Source: Candidatus Opimibacter skivensis (GTDB taxonomy: Bacteria; Bacteroidota; Bacteroidia; Chitinophagales; Saprospiraceae). Taken from it: 64,000 bases of DNA. A program made the translations under genes and the position numbers. Where the stretch lies: positions 186,001 to 250,000 of the forward strand of contig JADKHH010000001.1 in assembly GCA_016721905.1 (NCBI GenBank), in the 5' to 3' direction. This document shows, one piece after another, positions 1 to 9,100 of this stretch (position 1 is its first letter; every line of letters starts with the position of its first letter). Under the pieces are notes generated by a model. The model was not told the DNA's origin, did no database searches, and saw only the letters and a list, made by a program, of their open reading frames with translations.

Positions 1-1
1 C

Positions 2-1759
2 AAGAAGAAGAGTATTGAAGGTCTTGCTGGTTCGGTTGAACTCACTGGAGGGACGAGATCCAACCGAGGTAATCTGAACATGAATTATGGCAAGGGAAGG
101 CTGGGCCTGAATGCATCAGGAGGTGGTCATTATTCCTGGCCTGCTGAAGGAACCAGCAATTTCAGGCGCGAGGAGTTTGGCATCACTGCACCTAGCTTGT
201 TGACCCAGGATGGCTTCAATACTTCGTCCAGGCTCGGATATCGATTTAATGCTGGGGCCGAGTATAATATCAATGGGTTTAATACCCTGAGCAGTAGCAT
301 CAGCTTCAGAGGACATAACACCGACAATTTAAATGATGTCTTATCAAGCTATTCAGAAAATGATATTGTCGAGGAGGTTTACCGAAGGACCACAGATGGC
401 TTTTCTCATCGCCTGGGTTGGGAATGGGAAGGTAGTTACAGGAAGACATTTGTTAAAAAGAACCAGGAATGGTCCTTTGCCTTCGAACTAGACAAAGATG
501 ATGATGAGAATGAGTCTGCATATGACTTAACGTACGCTCTCCCCCTGACACAACCAAATGCACTGGAGAACAACATTGACCTTGGTGATAATATTGAACT
601 GACGATGCAAACCGATTACGCTCACCCCATTGGTGAAGATGTAATTATCGAAACCGGGCTAAAAGCAACTCTCCGCATGATAGAGAGTGATTTTAGTTTC
701 CTCGAATACAATCCCGATCTGAATACATGGGTGGAAGATCCTATGCGGACAGATATATTCTTTTATGATCAGGATGTCTATGCAGGATATGTCAATTCCA
801 ATATCCAATTGGGAGATAAAATGACCTTAATTGCCGGCCTTCGGATGGAGGTAACAGATCTGAATGGGGACTTTAAAACCTTTGAAAGTCCCTTTGCCAA
901 CCAATACACTAACTACCTTCCCAATGTTACGCTGTCCCGTAAAGTCGGAGAATACAATCAGCTCAAGATTAGCTATAACCAGCGCATCCAACGCCCCAAT
1001 CAACGGAACATCAATCCATACGTAGAATACAATGATGACCGGGATATCTCCTATGGGAACCCAACACTTGGACCTGAGTTTGTCCAGCAGGTAGAAATTG
1101 GTTCCAACTTTTTCCTAAAAGGAAATATGGTGAATGTATCCTTGTTCGGACGCCGTACTGAAGATCTGATTGAAAGCCTGCTTAAGATAACAGATGAAGG
1201 CGTTTCTGAAACTACCTACGAGAATTTTGGGGTGCGCAATTCGGTTGGCATCAACGTATTTGGGTCGGTCGCGATCACTGAAAAAATAACCATCAAAGGA
1301 GGGTTTGACGCCAATTTCTGGAGTGCGGATGGTTTCTTTGAAGGCGAAGAACTGACCAACACTGGTATTGATTATAATGGCCGATTAACTCTTACCTGGA
1401 AACTAATGGAGACGCTGACCATGGAGGGTTTTTCTATGTTTCGGTCACCCACCTATACGGTGCAGGGAAAACTACCGAATTGGGTCATGTCGAGCTTTGC
1501 GATCAAGCAGGACTTGTTTAAGCGGAAAATGGTAGTTGGCATCACTATTTCACAGCCATTCAGTGAAAACCGAACTTTTGAAAAGGAATTGTCAGGCGAT
1601 GATTTTTACCAGAATAATACGACCGTAAAACCCGTAAGATCCATTGGACTTACACTGGGATATCGTTTCGGAAAACTGGAATTCAATGAAAGAAGCGGAA
1701 AGAAGAAGATCAATAATAATGATCTGAAAGAGGAGCAAGGAGGAGACAGTCAATTTTAA
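2..1759 (+). CDS. Outer-membrane beta-barrel receptor (OMP_b-brl_3 type), 5' partial
   Basis: The reading frame is open from the left edge of the window, so the N-terminus (signal, carboxypeptidase-like and plug domains) lies outside. The visible ~585 residues are a beta-barrel with alternating strands. They carry the family signature around nt 980-1080: a YNQRIQRP segment, then NINPY, then a GNPTLGPEF segment. The last strand (LGYRFGKLEF) is followed by a charged tail with NNNDLKEE, usual for this family. It sits in the outer membrane and probably imports a ligand or acts as a TonB-linked receptor; the substrate cannot be read from this part. It faces an MbnP/MbnH group convergently, and such receptors often accompany MbnP/MbnH in Bacteroidota, but a functional link is inference. 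The family call is strong, the substrate unknown. Confidence 0.85.
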   Translation, partial: KKKSIEGLAGSVELTGGTRSNRGNLNMNYGKGRLGLNASGGGHYSWPAEGTSNFRREEFGITAPSLLTQDGFNTSSRLGYRFNAGAEYNINGFNTLSSSISFRGHNTDNLNDVLSSYSENDIVEEVYRRTTDGFSHRLGWEWEGSYRKTFVKKNQEWSFAFELDKDDDENESAYDLTYALPLTQPNALENNIDLGDNIELTMQTDYAHPIGEDVIIETGLKATLRMIESDFSFLEYNPDLNTWVEDPMRTDIFFYDQDVYAGYVNSNIQLGDKMTLIAGLRMEVTDLNGDFKTFESPFANQYTNYLPNVTLSRKVGEYNQLKISYNQRIQRPNQRNINPYVEYNDDRDISYGNPTLGPEFVQQVEIGSNFFLKGNMVNVSLFGRRTEDLIESLLKITDEGVSETTYENFGVRNSVGINVFGSVAITEKITIKGGFDANFWSADGFFEGEELTNTGIDYNGRLTLTWKLMETLTMEGFSMFRSPTYTVQGKLPNWVMSSFAIKQDLFKRKMVVGITISQPFSENRTFEKELSGDDFYQNNTTVKPVRSIGLTLGYRFGKLEFNERSGKKKINNNDLKEEQGGDSQF

Positions 1760-1873
1760 GCAAGAGGCCCGACCGGGCTGAGCATGTGTCATTTTTTATA
1801 TGCAGTAGGAATATCAGGGCTAGTATCCAGCGATATCAGGGTCTGGCCATATGGTGTGAGCTGCCCAAAGGGC

Positions 1874-1914
1874 AAAAAAAAAGCTGGGAGGTTCACTTCA
1901 GAACTACCCAGCTT
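1874..1914 (-). terminator. Rho-independent terminator, minus strand, without an obvious gene
   Basis: On the minus strand an AAGCTGGG...CCCAGCTT stem (partner arms at 1881-1888 and 1907-1914, extended inward by imperfect pairs) is followed by nine T residues. It lies seven bases after a TAA that ends the short remnant reading DMFMGL. The nearest intact minus-strand gene (di-haem peroxidase) stops about 400 bases upstream, so this looks like the terminator of a lost or truncated gene. Confidence 0.75.
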
Positions 1915-1918
1915 TACA

Positions 1919-2048
1919 AATTATAATCCCATGAACATATCCTTGATATATTTAGATCATCAGCGGGGAATTATTTCTTTCAAAGAGGACAGAAAGTTGC
2001 CGGTCGGCAACTTCCTATCCATCAGAATTATAATCCCATGAACATATC
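1919..2048. repeat. 23-bp direct repeat, two copies 107 bp apart
   Basis: The sequence AATTATAATCCCATGAACAT plus ATC occurs identically at 1919-1941 and 2026-2048. On the minus strand both copies encode the same tail (DMFMGL-stop). In the second copy the minus-strand frame stays open upstream for about 35 more codons, with a charged stretch IERETKSRVEVPDSN before the tail. In the first copy a TGA lies about 11 codons before the stop. This pattern suggests a partial duplication of a gene's 3' end. Confidence 0.7.
1994..2013. other. Perfect 8-bp hairpin between the repeat copies
   Basis: The arms AAGTTGCC and GGCAACTT enclose a four-base loop (GGTC). No T-run follows on either strand, so it is not a standard intrinsic terminator. 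It may be a small structural element or part of the duplicated segment. Confidence 0.5.
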
Positions 2049-2330
2049 TAAATTAGAGTCTGGTACTTCTACCCGACTTTTCGTTTCTCTTTCGATTGAT
2101 GATACAATAATCAGGAGATTACAGGCCCTGAACAAGTACAAAAAAACATAATTGTTACGGAGAAATATTTTGAATTAAATTATTTTGTTATATCTAAAAG
2201 GTTGATATATAATATTATACTAAATTTCAACTATTTATAGTCTCCTATTTTGTGAAAAGCCTGGAATATTTGTGTGGCGAAATCGATAAAAAATATTGGA
2301 AAAAAACTGGCTAAAGAGCAAAAGACAGGA

Positions 2331-3455
2331 TTAAAAAGGGCTCTGGTAAGCTGGATTAGTGAGTGTGGTACTATCCGTCAGGGTAAGAAGGAAGGCCAGA
2401 ATATCAGATTTCTGGCTCTCTGTGAGTACCAGATTGAACAGAAACGAGCTCTTATTGGGAGAGTTTTTGCCTCCACTGGTATAATGATCCACTACCTCTT
2501 CCAAAGTTTTAAGGCTTCCGTCATGCATATAGGGCGCTGTAAAAACAAGATTTCGCGACGTTGGAGGTTTAAAAAATCCATTTTGGCCGGCAATACCAGT
2601 GATTGCTCCCAGTCCCGGGTCACGAAAGCTGTATAAATCAGGCGATTCCTGAAGGCCGTTGTTGAAATAGTCATTGGTAGACAGTAATGGGGCATTATGA
2701 CAATGACCACACTGTGCATCAGGAAGTGAAGGATCGATATTGAAAAACATCAGGTATCCATTGATCTCATTCTCCTCAAGCAATATTTCCCCCCTCAGAT
2801 AACGGTCGTAACGGGAGTTTTGCCCGGAGACAAGTGTGCGGAGAAACTGGGCTATTGCTTTTGCTGCCAGGTAGCGGTCCACCATCGAAACATTTTCAAT
2901 TCCGAACGCTTTTCTGAAATCAGCCGGATAGCCATCGTGGTTCCTAAGTTTTAATTCAACACTATCCCACGACTCCCCCATTTCAATTGGATCTTCAATA
3001 GGGATAAGGGCTAGTTCCTCTAATGTCTTTGCTCGCCCATCCCAGAATAGCCCGGAATAGTGAAATCCGACGTTAATAAGGCTTAGCGAGCCCCTCCGGG
3101 TGATACCATTAACGCCCTGGCTCAGGGCTAATCCATCACTGAAAGACAAGGAAGGCTGATGGCATGTAGCACAGGATACCGTACTGTCAATAGAAAGCAG
3201 TGGATCGTAAAACAACTTACGACCTAACAGGATCCCATCAACAGTCATTGGGTTGTCGTTGGGTTGCTCCAGTGCAGGAAAATCTGCCGGGACATCCAGC
3301 ATATAAGGAACTGGATTATAGGGTATGTCGGTGAGGTCTCCTGCCGGAATCTGCGGTTCGTCAATGGAATCGTGGCAACTGATCACACCCACCAGGAGTA
3401 CACCTATAAACCCTGCATACCGGATTGTTTTAAGCTGAAGACCCATCTTCATCAT
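2331..3455 (-). CDS. Di-haem cytochrome c peroxidase family lipoprotein (MbnH/MauG-like)
   Basis: This 374-residue protein begins with a lipoprotein signal (lipobox VISC, Cys27). It has two haem c sites, CATCH at 95-99 and CGHCH at 249-253, with the family segment YMHDGSLKTLEEV near 309-322. It is therefore a periplasm-facing CCP/MauG-family enzyme. Its gene follows an MbnP-family gene after only 8 bases. In methanotrophs the MbnH of such a pair oxidises a tryptophan of MbnP to kynurenine, creating a copper site. By analogy this enzyme probably modifies the neighbouring MbnP, although a classical hydrogen-peroxide reductase cannot be excluded from sequence alone. Family call strong, MbnH role inferred from context. 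Confidence 0.88.
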   Translation of the reverse strand: MMKMGLQLKTIRYAGFIGVLLVGVISCHDSIDEPQIPAGDLTDIPYNPVPYMLDVPADFPALEQPNDNPMTVDGILLGRKLFYDPLLSIDSTVSCATCHQPSLSFSDGLALSQGVNGITRRGSLSLINVGFHYSGLFWDGRAKTLEELALIPIEDPIEMGESWDSVELKLRNHDGYPADFRKAFGIENVSMVDRYLAAKAIAQFLRTLVSGQNSRYDRYLRGEILLEENEINGYLMFFNIDPSLPDAQCGHCHNAPLLSTNDYFNNGLQESPDLYSFRDPGLGAITGIAGQNGFFKPPTSRNLVFTAPYMHDGSLKTLEEVVDHYTSGGKNSPNKSSFLFNLVLTESQKSDILAFLLTLTDSTTLTNPAYQSPF

Positions 3456-3463
3456 ACAAAAGT

Positions 3464-4207
3464 CTAGAGGACAAGGCTGAAAGCAATAGCCAGGTTATTG
3501 ACAATGGCGGTGATCGTTGAAATATCATCAGGACTGTGGTTCTGTGGGTTGGCTTTGATATCAACCCCTTGTAGTACCTTTTTATAATCGATGACGATAT
3601 CCATAGTGGTTTCCAATCCGTCTTGAACGGTCAATGGAATATTGGCTTCTAAAATATTATATAAGGCATCAGAGCCAGTATGTAAAGCAAAACCCAGATC
3701 AGTGGTACCATTGCCGATTGTATCCAGGCGACCTTCTGTCTTCATAAATATATAGCTGCTCCATGGGGTCCAATAATAGGCGGTATTGCTCAGAGGGTTA
3801 CCAGAAGAAAAGTCAGCTGGTTTCTTTGCGTTAACATCTGCCGGTACACCCACGCCAAATCGCATTCCATCGTAAGTGCCTGTCGGAACCCCTGAAATGG
3901 TTAAGGTGTAACCTGCCTCAGCAGCAGTTGTATTATCAAAAGTGAGATTGACGATTTCAACCTCATCGAGCAATTCGGGTGATCCTTGTTTCAGCAACTC
4001 CAGGTCAGAAATGATCATACTCAAGTGGGTAAATTCCAGAGTCTGACCATTTTCAAATGGGCGATTGTTGAACATTTGAAGAGGTATGTCGTCATACACC
4101 GCTTTGAAATGGAGCGTGACCGTTCCCTTTGTATCTGCAGGATCGTCATTACAGGAAGCTAGCCCAAGAATAAGAAGACTAAAGAAAATGAAGTTGAGAA
4201 GTTTCAT
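3464..4207 (-). CDS. MbnP-family copper-binding lipoprotein
   Basis: This 247-residue protein has a lipoprotein signal (LASC, Cys19). A beta-rich body opens with VTLHFKAVYDD. It contains the diagnostic MbnP stretch YYWTPWSSYIFMKTEG at about 144-159, which holds two tryptophans (146 and 149) in the region where the family tryptophan is oxidised to kynurenine. It lies directly upstream of the di-haem MbnH-like gene, the standard partner arrangement. The likely role is a cell-envelope copper-binding protein matured by the adjacent oxidase. A 68-base gap separates it from a second, divergent MbnP-like gene upstream, and all three genes may be co-transcribed. Confidence 0.85.
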   Translation of the reverse strand: MKLLNFIFFSLLILGLASCNDDPADTKGTVTLHFKAVYDDIPLQMFNNRPFENGQTLEFTHLSMIISDLELLKQGSPELLDEVEIVNLTFDNTTAAEAGYTLTISGVPTGTYDGMRFGVGVPADVNAKKPADFSSGNPLSNTAYYWTPWSSYIFMKTEGRLDTIGNGTTDLGFALHTGSDALYNILEANIPLTVQDGLETTMDIVIDYKKVLQGVDIKANPQNHSPDDISTITAIVNNLAIAFSLVL

Positions 4208-4275
4208 GGCTTATTGTATGATTTGTATATTAGACTTTAACGCCTTGTGCCTTTAATAAGTTGCAATTAAAGTGA

Positions 4276-5097
4276 TTATTGGGTCGGCAGAATACTGCCG
4301 GCAAAATTAGTGATTATTGAATGACGAAAACTGGCTGTATCAGCAGTATTAACATCCTTAAACCAAAGTGAATAATCGACGGTCAGCTTGAATTGTGAAT
4401 CCTCTCCCGGGGTAAATTCGAAAGGATAAGCCAATGTCGTAAGTGCCTCATCACTGATAAAAATGGTGTCAAAGGATTCTACCGCAGTATCAGGCTGGAT
4501 AATCAGTCTCATGCTCTCCAGCTTTCCTGACTGTGGATTCCATAGTGGGCTTTGATCAGTCAATTCAAGTGGTGTACCAGTATTATCTGCGTCCAGGCAA
4601 CTTAAATCCTGAGTGAGTCCAAAGACAAAACGCAGAGAATCAATGACAGGGGCTTGCCGGGTCAAACCCATTGTGTAATTAAAATGCTCAGTATCAACCA
4701 AAAGATTGTCAGGAGAATAGGTCAGATCACCATCCAGGCAGGTCGCACTGACACTATCGACGTGATAGCTGATTCCCTGGCCATCCACCCATGTCCAATC
4801 CGAAAGGAAGTACACAAGGCCACTTATTCTATACGGGTGTCCATGTATATCAAAGAGCGTATCCGTAAGCGCAAAGTTGCGATCACCCCATTTCTGTGTC
4901 AGGGACAAGGCCAGGGAAGGATAGAGGCAACAACCATCGCAGGATTGTTCGGCATTCAGGTTGAAATTTTCTGCGTTGACATCCAGGCATCCTTGTATCC
5001 TTGTATTACATCCGGCTATTGAAATAAGGATAAGGAACCCTGTCATTACAGGCAGGAAATAATCACGAAGGGAGGTTCTTTTTGTATTCCGTAACAA
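4276..5097 (-). CDS. Divergent MbnP-like lipoprotein with a cysteine-rich N-terminal motif
   Basis: This 273-residue protein has a basic n-region, a hydrophobic segment and lipobox IAGC (Cys30). A short cysteine motif follows (GCLDVNAENFN...CDGCCLYP, 36-60), resembling the GCTDP.A.NYNP...DDGSC.YP units common in secreted Bacteroidota proteins. The body resembles MbnP (HPYRISGLVYFLSD at 87-100) but lacks the conserved YYW...EG active stretch; near the expected place it has PLWNPQSGKL. It may bind metal differently or be a structural paralogue. Starting at 5097 overlaps the exonuclease gene by 35 bases. An alternative ATG at 5046 avoids the overlap but removes the basic n-region, so 5097 is preferred. 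MbnP assignment is moderate. Confidence 0.68.
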   Translation of the reverse strand: MLRNTKRTSLRDYFLPVMTGFLILISIAGCNTRIQGCLDVNAENFNLNAEQSCDGCCLYPSLALSLTQKWGDRNFALTDTLFDIHGHPYRISGLVYFLSDWTWVDGQGISYHVDSVSATCLDGDLTYSPDNLLVDTEHFNYTMGLTRQAPVIDSLRFVFGLTQDLSCLDADNTGTPLELTDQSPLWNPQSGKLESMRLIIQPDTAVESFDTIFISDEALTTLAYPFEFTPGEDSQFKLTVDYSLWFKDVNTADTASFRHSIITNFAGSILPTQ

Positions 5098-5884
5098 GGC
5101 GTTTTATAATTTTTTTGACCTGGAATGAAAATTCTTTATTTAACATCCAATGATAGTACTGTTGATCTGTATAGAGCACTTCTGCAGCCGGCCGACCGAT
5201 ATATTTACCAAAATTGAAAACGATAACCCCATTGTGGTCGTATTTCAGTCTTTGGGTCGCATCAACAATCTGAAGATCGTTGGTAAATGTATTCAAAGCG
5301 TCTACATCTGGTATGATCGGTGCAGGGATTGCCTCCCCTTCTTCTGGTACAAAATCCAATCCTTCGTATTTACGTAACTGACCATCCAATACTTCGATGG
5401 TGGCGCGAACATCTTCCAGGGCATCATGGGCATTTTCCATTGGCTTTTGGCAATAAAATTGGTAAGCTGCGGAAAGTGTCCTGGGCTCCATTTTATAGAA
5501 TATCCGCTGCACATCAATAGTACGTCGTTGATCGACATCAAAGTCAATGCCAGCCCGGGCAAACTCTTCCATGAGCACCGGGATATCAAAACGATTTGAA
5601 TTATAACCGGCAAGATCCGCATCCCCGATAAATTCAAAAATCTCATTGGCCAACTGGATAAAGGATGGCTTGTTAGCTACGTCCTGGGGGGTAATACCGT
5701 GCACAGCCATCGCCTCCGGAGAAATAGGAATACCCGGATTGATCAGGTAGGATTTTTCAATAGAAGGAGAGCCATCTTTATGGTACCGAATCATAGCCAA
5801 CTGGATAATTCTGTCCCGTATCACATTCAATCCGGTAGATTCGATATCAAAAAAAATCAGGTTGCGTTCAAGGCGAAGATTCAT
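5063..5884 (-). CDS. DEDDh 3'-5' exonuclease (DnaQ/epsilon-like)
   Basis: The N-terminal ~165 residues form a DnaQ-type exonuclease with all catalytic positions visible: D13 and E15 in FFDIESTG, D100 in GYNSNRFDIPVL, and H153/D158 in NAHDALEDVRAT. The C-terminal ~80 residues contain a small extra module (FNFGKYIGRP...QYYHWML) seen on many Bacteroidota exonucleases of this type. The total of 273 residues is usual for a stand-alone enzyme. It likely acts in DNA repair or proofreading, or on RNA. It is the first gene of the minus-strand group and its 3' end overlaps the MbnP-like gene. Confidence 0.88.
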   Translation of the reverse strand: MNLRLERNLIFFDIESTGLNVIRDRIIQLAMIRYHKDGSPSIEKSYLINPGIPISPEAMAVHGITPQDVANKPSFIQLANEIFEFIGDADLAGYNSNRFDIPVLMEEFARAGIDFDVDQRRTIDVQRIFYKMEPRTLSAAYQFYCQKPMENAHDALEDVRATIEVLDGQLRKYEGLDFVPEEGEAIPAPIIPDVDALNTFTNDLQIVDATQRLKYDHNGVIVFNFGKYIGRPAAEVLYTDQQYYHWMLNKEFSFQVKKIIKRLVTEYKKNLPS

Positions 5885-6142
5885 CTATTGGAGAAGTTAT
5901 GGATATGAATAGTGAGATTGATGAGTGGTAAAAGGCGATCTGGTGACATAAAATAATTGACTTTGAAGCCTTTCCGGTCCATGATGCATCCTGAAGTAAA
6001 ATCCCTACAGGATTCGATCCGGCGCTCAAAGGTAAGCTTTGAATCCTATAAACACCAGACACCTGTCGTATTCAATCCATTGTCATTATGCACAAAGCCC
6101 CATAATGCAGGTTCTTCTGTTATGTTCATTGGTAGGGATTAG

Positions 6143-6150
6143 TATATTTG
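6143..6150 (+). promoter_or_regulatory. Bacteroidota -7 box (TATATTTG)
   Basis: TATATTTG matches the TAnnTTTG consensus exactly. It lies 31 bases before the ATG of the first UnbV lipoprotein, a normal leader length. No clear TTG -33 element is found at 17-20 bases upstream, so strength is uncertain. Confidence 0.5.
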
Positions 6151-6181
6151 GATTCCTAACGTTGAACTAGCGATACTTTGA

Positions 6182-9100
6182 ATGAAACGAAACAGGCTCT
6201 CCTTAGTCTTGATAAACGCCCTGTTACTGGCTTTATTGGTAATTGAATGCATTAGTTGTAAAAACGCTGCTGTTGAAGAAGAACAGAAACCGGACATCCC
6301 CCTGATAGAATCCCGTTTTACCCTGATGTCCCCTGAGGAAACCGGGGTCAGTTTTTCCAATGATATTAAAGAGGATTTCAACTACAACAACTTTGTATTT
6401 GAATACATATACAATGGCGGAGGAGTTGCTACCGGGGATGTGAACGGGGATAGTTTGCCTGATCTATATTTTTCAGCATCAATGCTATCAAACAAGCTTT
6501 ATATCAATCTTGGGCAATTAAAGTTTTTAGATGTAACGGATGCTGCCGGTGTTGGATTAAACACAGGATTCAAAACCGGGGTAACCATGGCGGATGTTAA
6601 TGGTGACGGGCGGTTGGACATCTACAGTTGCCGTACCAGTAAATCTTCAGATGAAACAAATGCCGACCTACTGTATATCAATATGGGTAACCGGCTTGAA
6701 AATGGGATTCAGATACCTGTGTTTGAAGAACAGTCCAGGAAACTGGGCATTATTGATAATAAAAACACTAATCACAATTGTTTTTTTGATTTTGACAGGG
6801 ATGGTGATCTTGACCTGTTCATTCTCAATCATCGGATAGCCTTCTCAGAATCCAATAGTTTAAGGTTGCAGGAAGCGAAAGATGGTTCGGTTGCCAGGAA
6901 AATGTTACCAGAAACGCCTTATGAATCAAACAGGCTATATGAGAATGTCAATGGCAAGTTCCGTGATATGACAGAGAAGGCAGGATTAGAAAGTTCTGCA
7001 TTCGGTTTAAGTGCAACGCCCGCTGATATTAACCAGGACGGCTGGCTGGACTTGTATATCGCAAATGACTTTATCGAACCTGACCAGATCTTCATTAATA
7101 ACCGTAATGGAACCTTTACTGACCGTTGCGATGAGTATCTGAAACATATGAGTCAGAGCAGCATGGGCGCTGATGTGGCGGATATCAATAATGACGGTCT
7201 GCCTGATATTTTAGTGATGGACATGAAGGCAGAAGATCCCTTCAGGTACAAAGAACTGATGAACCTGATGCAATATGACCGCTATAACCTTATGGTGCAA
7301 TATGGCTATGGCCGGCAGGACGGGCGCAATGTATTGCAGCTAAATAATGGAAATGGTACGTTTAGTGAAATCGGCCAATACGCGGGTGTTTCCGCAACCG
7401 ATTGGAGTTGGAGTCCATTACTGGCTGATTTTGATAATGACGGATGGAAGGATGCCTATATCACCAATGGCTACCGCAAGGATCTAACCCAACAGGATTA
7501 TTTCACTTATTTCCGGGATTCGATTGAACGAACCGGTGGACTGAGTTCTGATGCTTATCCGGATATACAGCAATTTCTGAAATACCTCCCGGAGAAGAAA
7601 ATACCTAACTATTTTTATATCAACAACCATCACCTGGGTTTTACCAATGCCACCCAGGCCTCAGGGTTGGATCGCCCTTCCTTTTCCAATGGCAGTGCTT
7701 ATGCTGATCTCGACAGGGATGGGGACCTCGATATCATTGTCAATAATATAGGTGAGCCGGCTTTCATCTATCGCAATGACATCAAGGGAAAAAACTGGAT
7801 TCAGATCGACGTACAGCAAGCATCAGGAAATACGGATGGAATAGGAACTACAGCCGATGTGTATGCGGGTGGATCCCACCAATTTGCGATGCTGATGATC
7901 AATAAGGGCTTCTACTCCTCCTCCGAGCCCATCATGCATTTCGGCCTTGGTGCATCCGCAAATATTGATTCCATCATCCTGACCTGGACTGATGGGTCAA
8001 GGGAAATTTTAAAAGCAGTAAAATCTAATCAAAGACTTGTTTGGAAAAAAGGAACCGGGACTCCGTATAAGCCTGCCATTATAGCAGCAACTAAACCATT
8101 GTTCACCAACGCCGGTGTATTGCCAGCCTGGAAGCATCATGAAAATGACTTTGTGGATTTTAAACGAGAACGACTCCTGCCCTATATGCTATCGGCGGAA
8201 GGCCCTTGCCTGGCAGTCGGTGATGTCAATGGTGATAAACTTGAAGATGTGTATGCGGGTAATGGAAATGGTTTCTCCGCCACGATTTTTCTTCAGCAGG
8301 CTGACCAAAAATTTATACCCAGCACTCCACCATCATTTATCGTTGACTCTGTTTTTGAAGATTGCGGCTCCCACTTTGAAGATTTTGACCAGGACGGCGA
8401 TCTTGACCTTGTGGTTATCTCGGGAGGTGCTGCCTTCAAACTCAATGAACCGATATATATGACGCGGGAATATATCAATGATGGAAAAGGAAATTTCAGT
8501 CGTGCTGCTTCATTTCCAATTGTCCGCACGAATGCCGGAGCATTGCTATCAGTTGATATCGATGGGGACAAGGATATAGATCTCCTCATCGGAGGCCGTT
8601 CGACACCAGGCTTGTTTCCAAAGGCACCAAAAAGTTACCTACTAAGGAATGATCAAGGTAAGTTTACGGATGTGACCCAACAGGTTTTTCCAGCACTGGA
8701 TGGACTTGGAATGATCACGGATATCCAGTCAGCAGATCTTGACGGTGATGGTATGATAGAGCTGATCATAGCTGGAGAATGGATGCCGCTCACGATCTTT
8801 TCCTTTGATGGAAAATCTTTTACCAACAAGACGAAGGCCTTTGGTTTGGAAAAATCAAACGGCTGGTGGAAATCTATTGCGATTGAGGACATAGATGGTG
8901 ATGGCGATGCAGATATAGTCGCGGGTAATTTAGGCCTTAACCACAGGTTAAAGGCTTCATTGGAGTTTCCGATCACCCTCATTTCAAAAGATTTTGATGG
9001 TAACGGATCCACTGATCCTATCATGTGCTTCTATCACGATAGAAAATTATATCCCTATGCCGGACGGGATGCGATCATCGCTCAGATACCTGCGCTGAAA

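Larger units (their letters stand above)
1760..2330. other. Intergenic spacer with duplicated gene-end remnants
   Basis: These 571 bases separate two convergent genes. I see no convincing gene. The left part has a weak hairpin (GCCC/GGGC, about 1766-1779) just after the receptor stop, a strong minus-strand terminator at 1874-1914, a 23-bp direct repeat and a second perfect hairpin. The right part (about 2100-2280) is A+T-rich and featureless. On the minus strand both repeat copies read as the tail DMFMGL followed by TAA, and the first copy runs straight into the terminator, as if this were the duplicated 3' end of a gene whose body is gone. A plus-strand reading frame at 1784-2041 has no recognisable product. 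Confidence 0.6.

Noticed and set aside
1784..2041. Plus-strand reading frame of 85 codons
   Set aside because: It runs through a strong terminator hairpin and both repeat copies and resembles no known protein.
2274..2636. Plus-strand reading frame of 120 codons
   Set aside because: It lies almost entirely antisense to the well-supported di-haem peroxidase gene and shows no recognisable domain.
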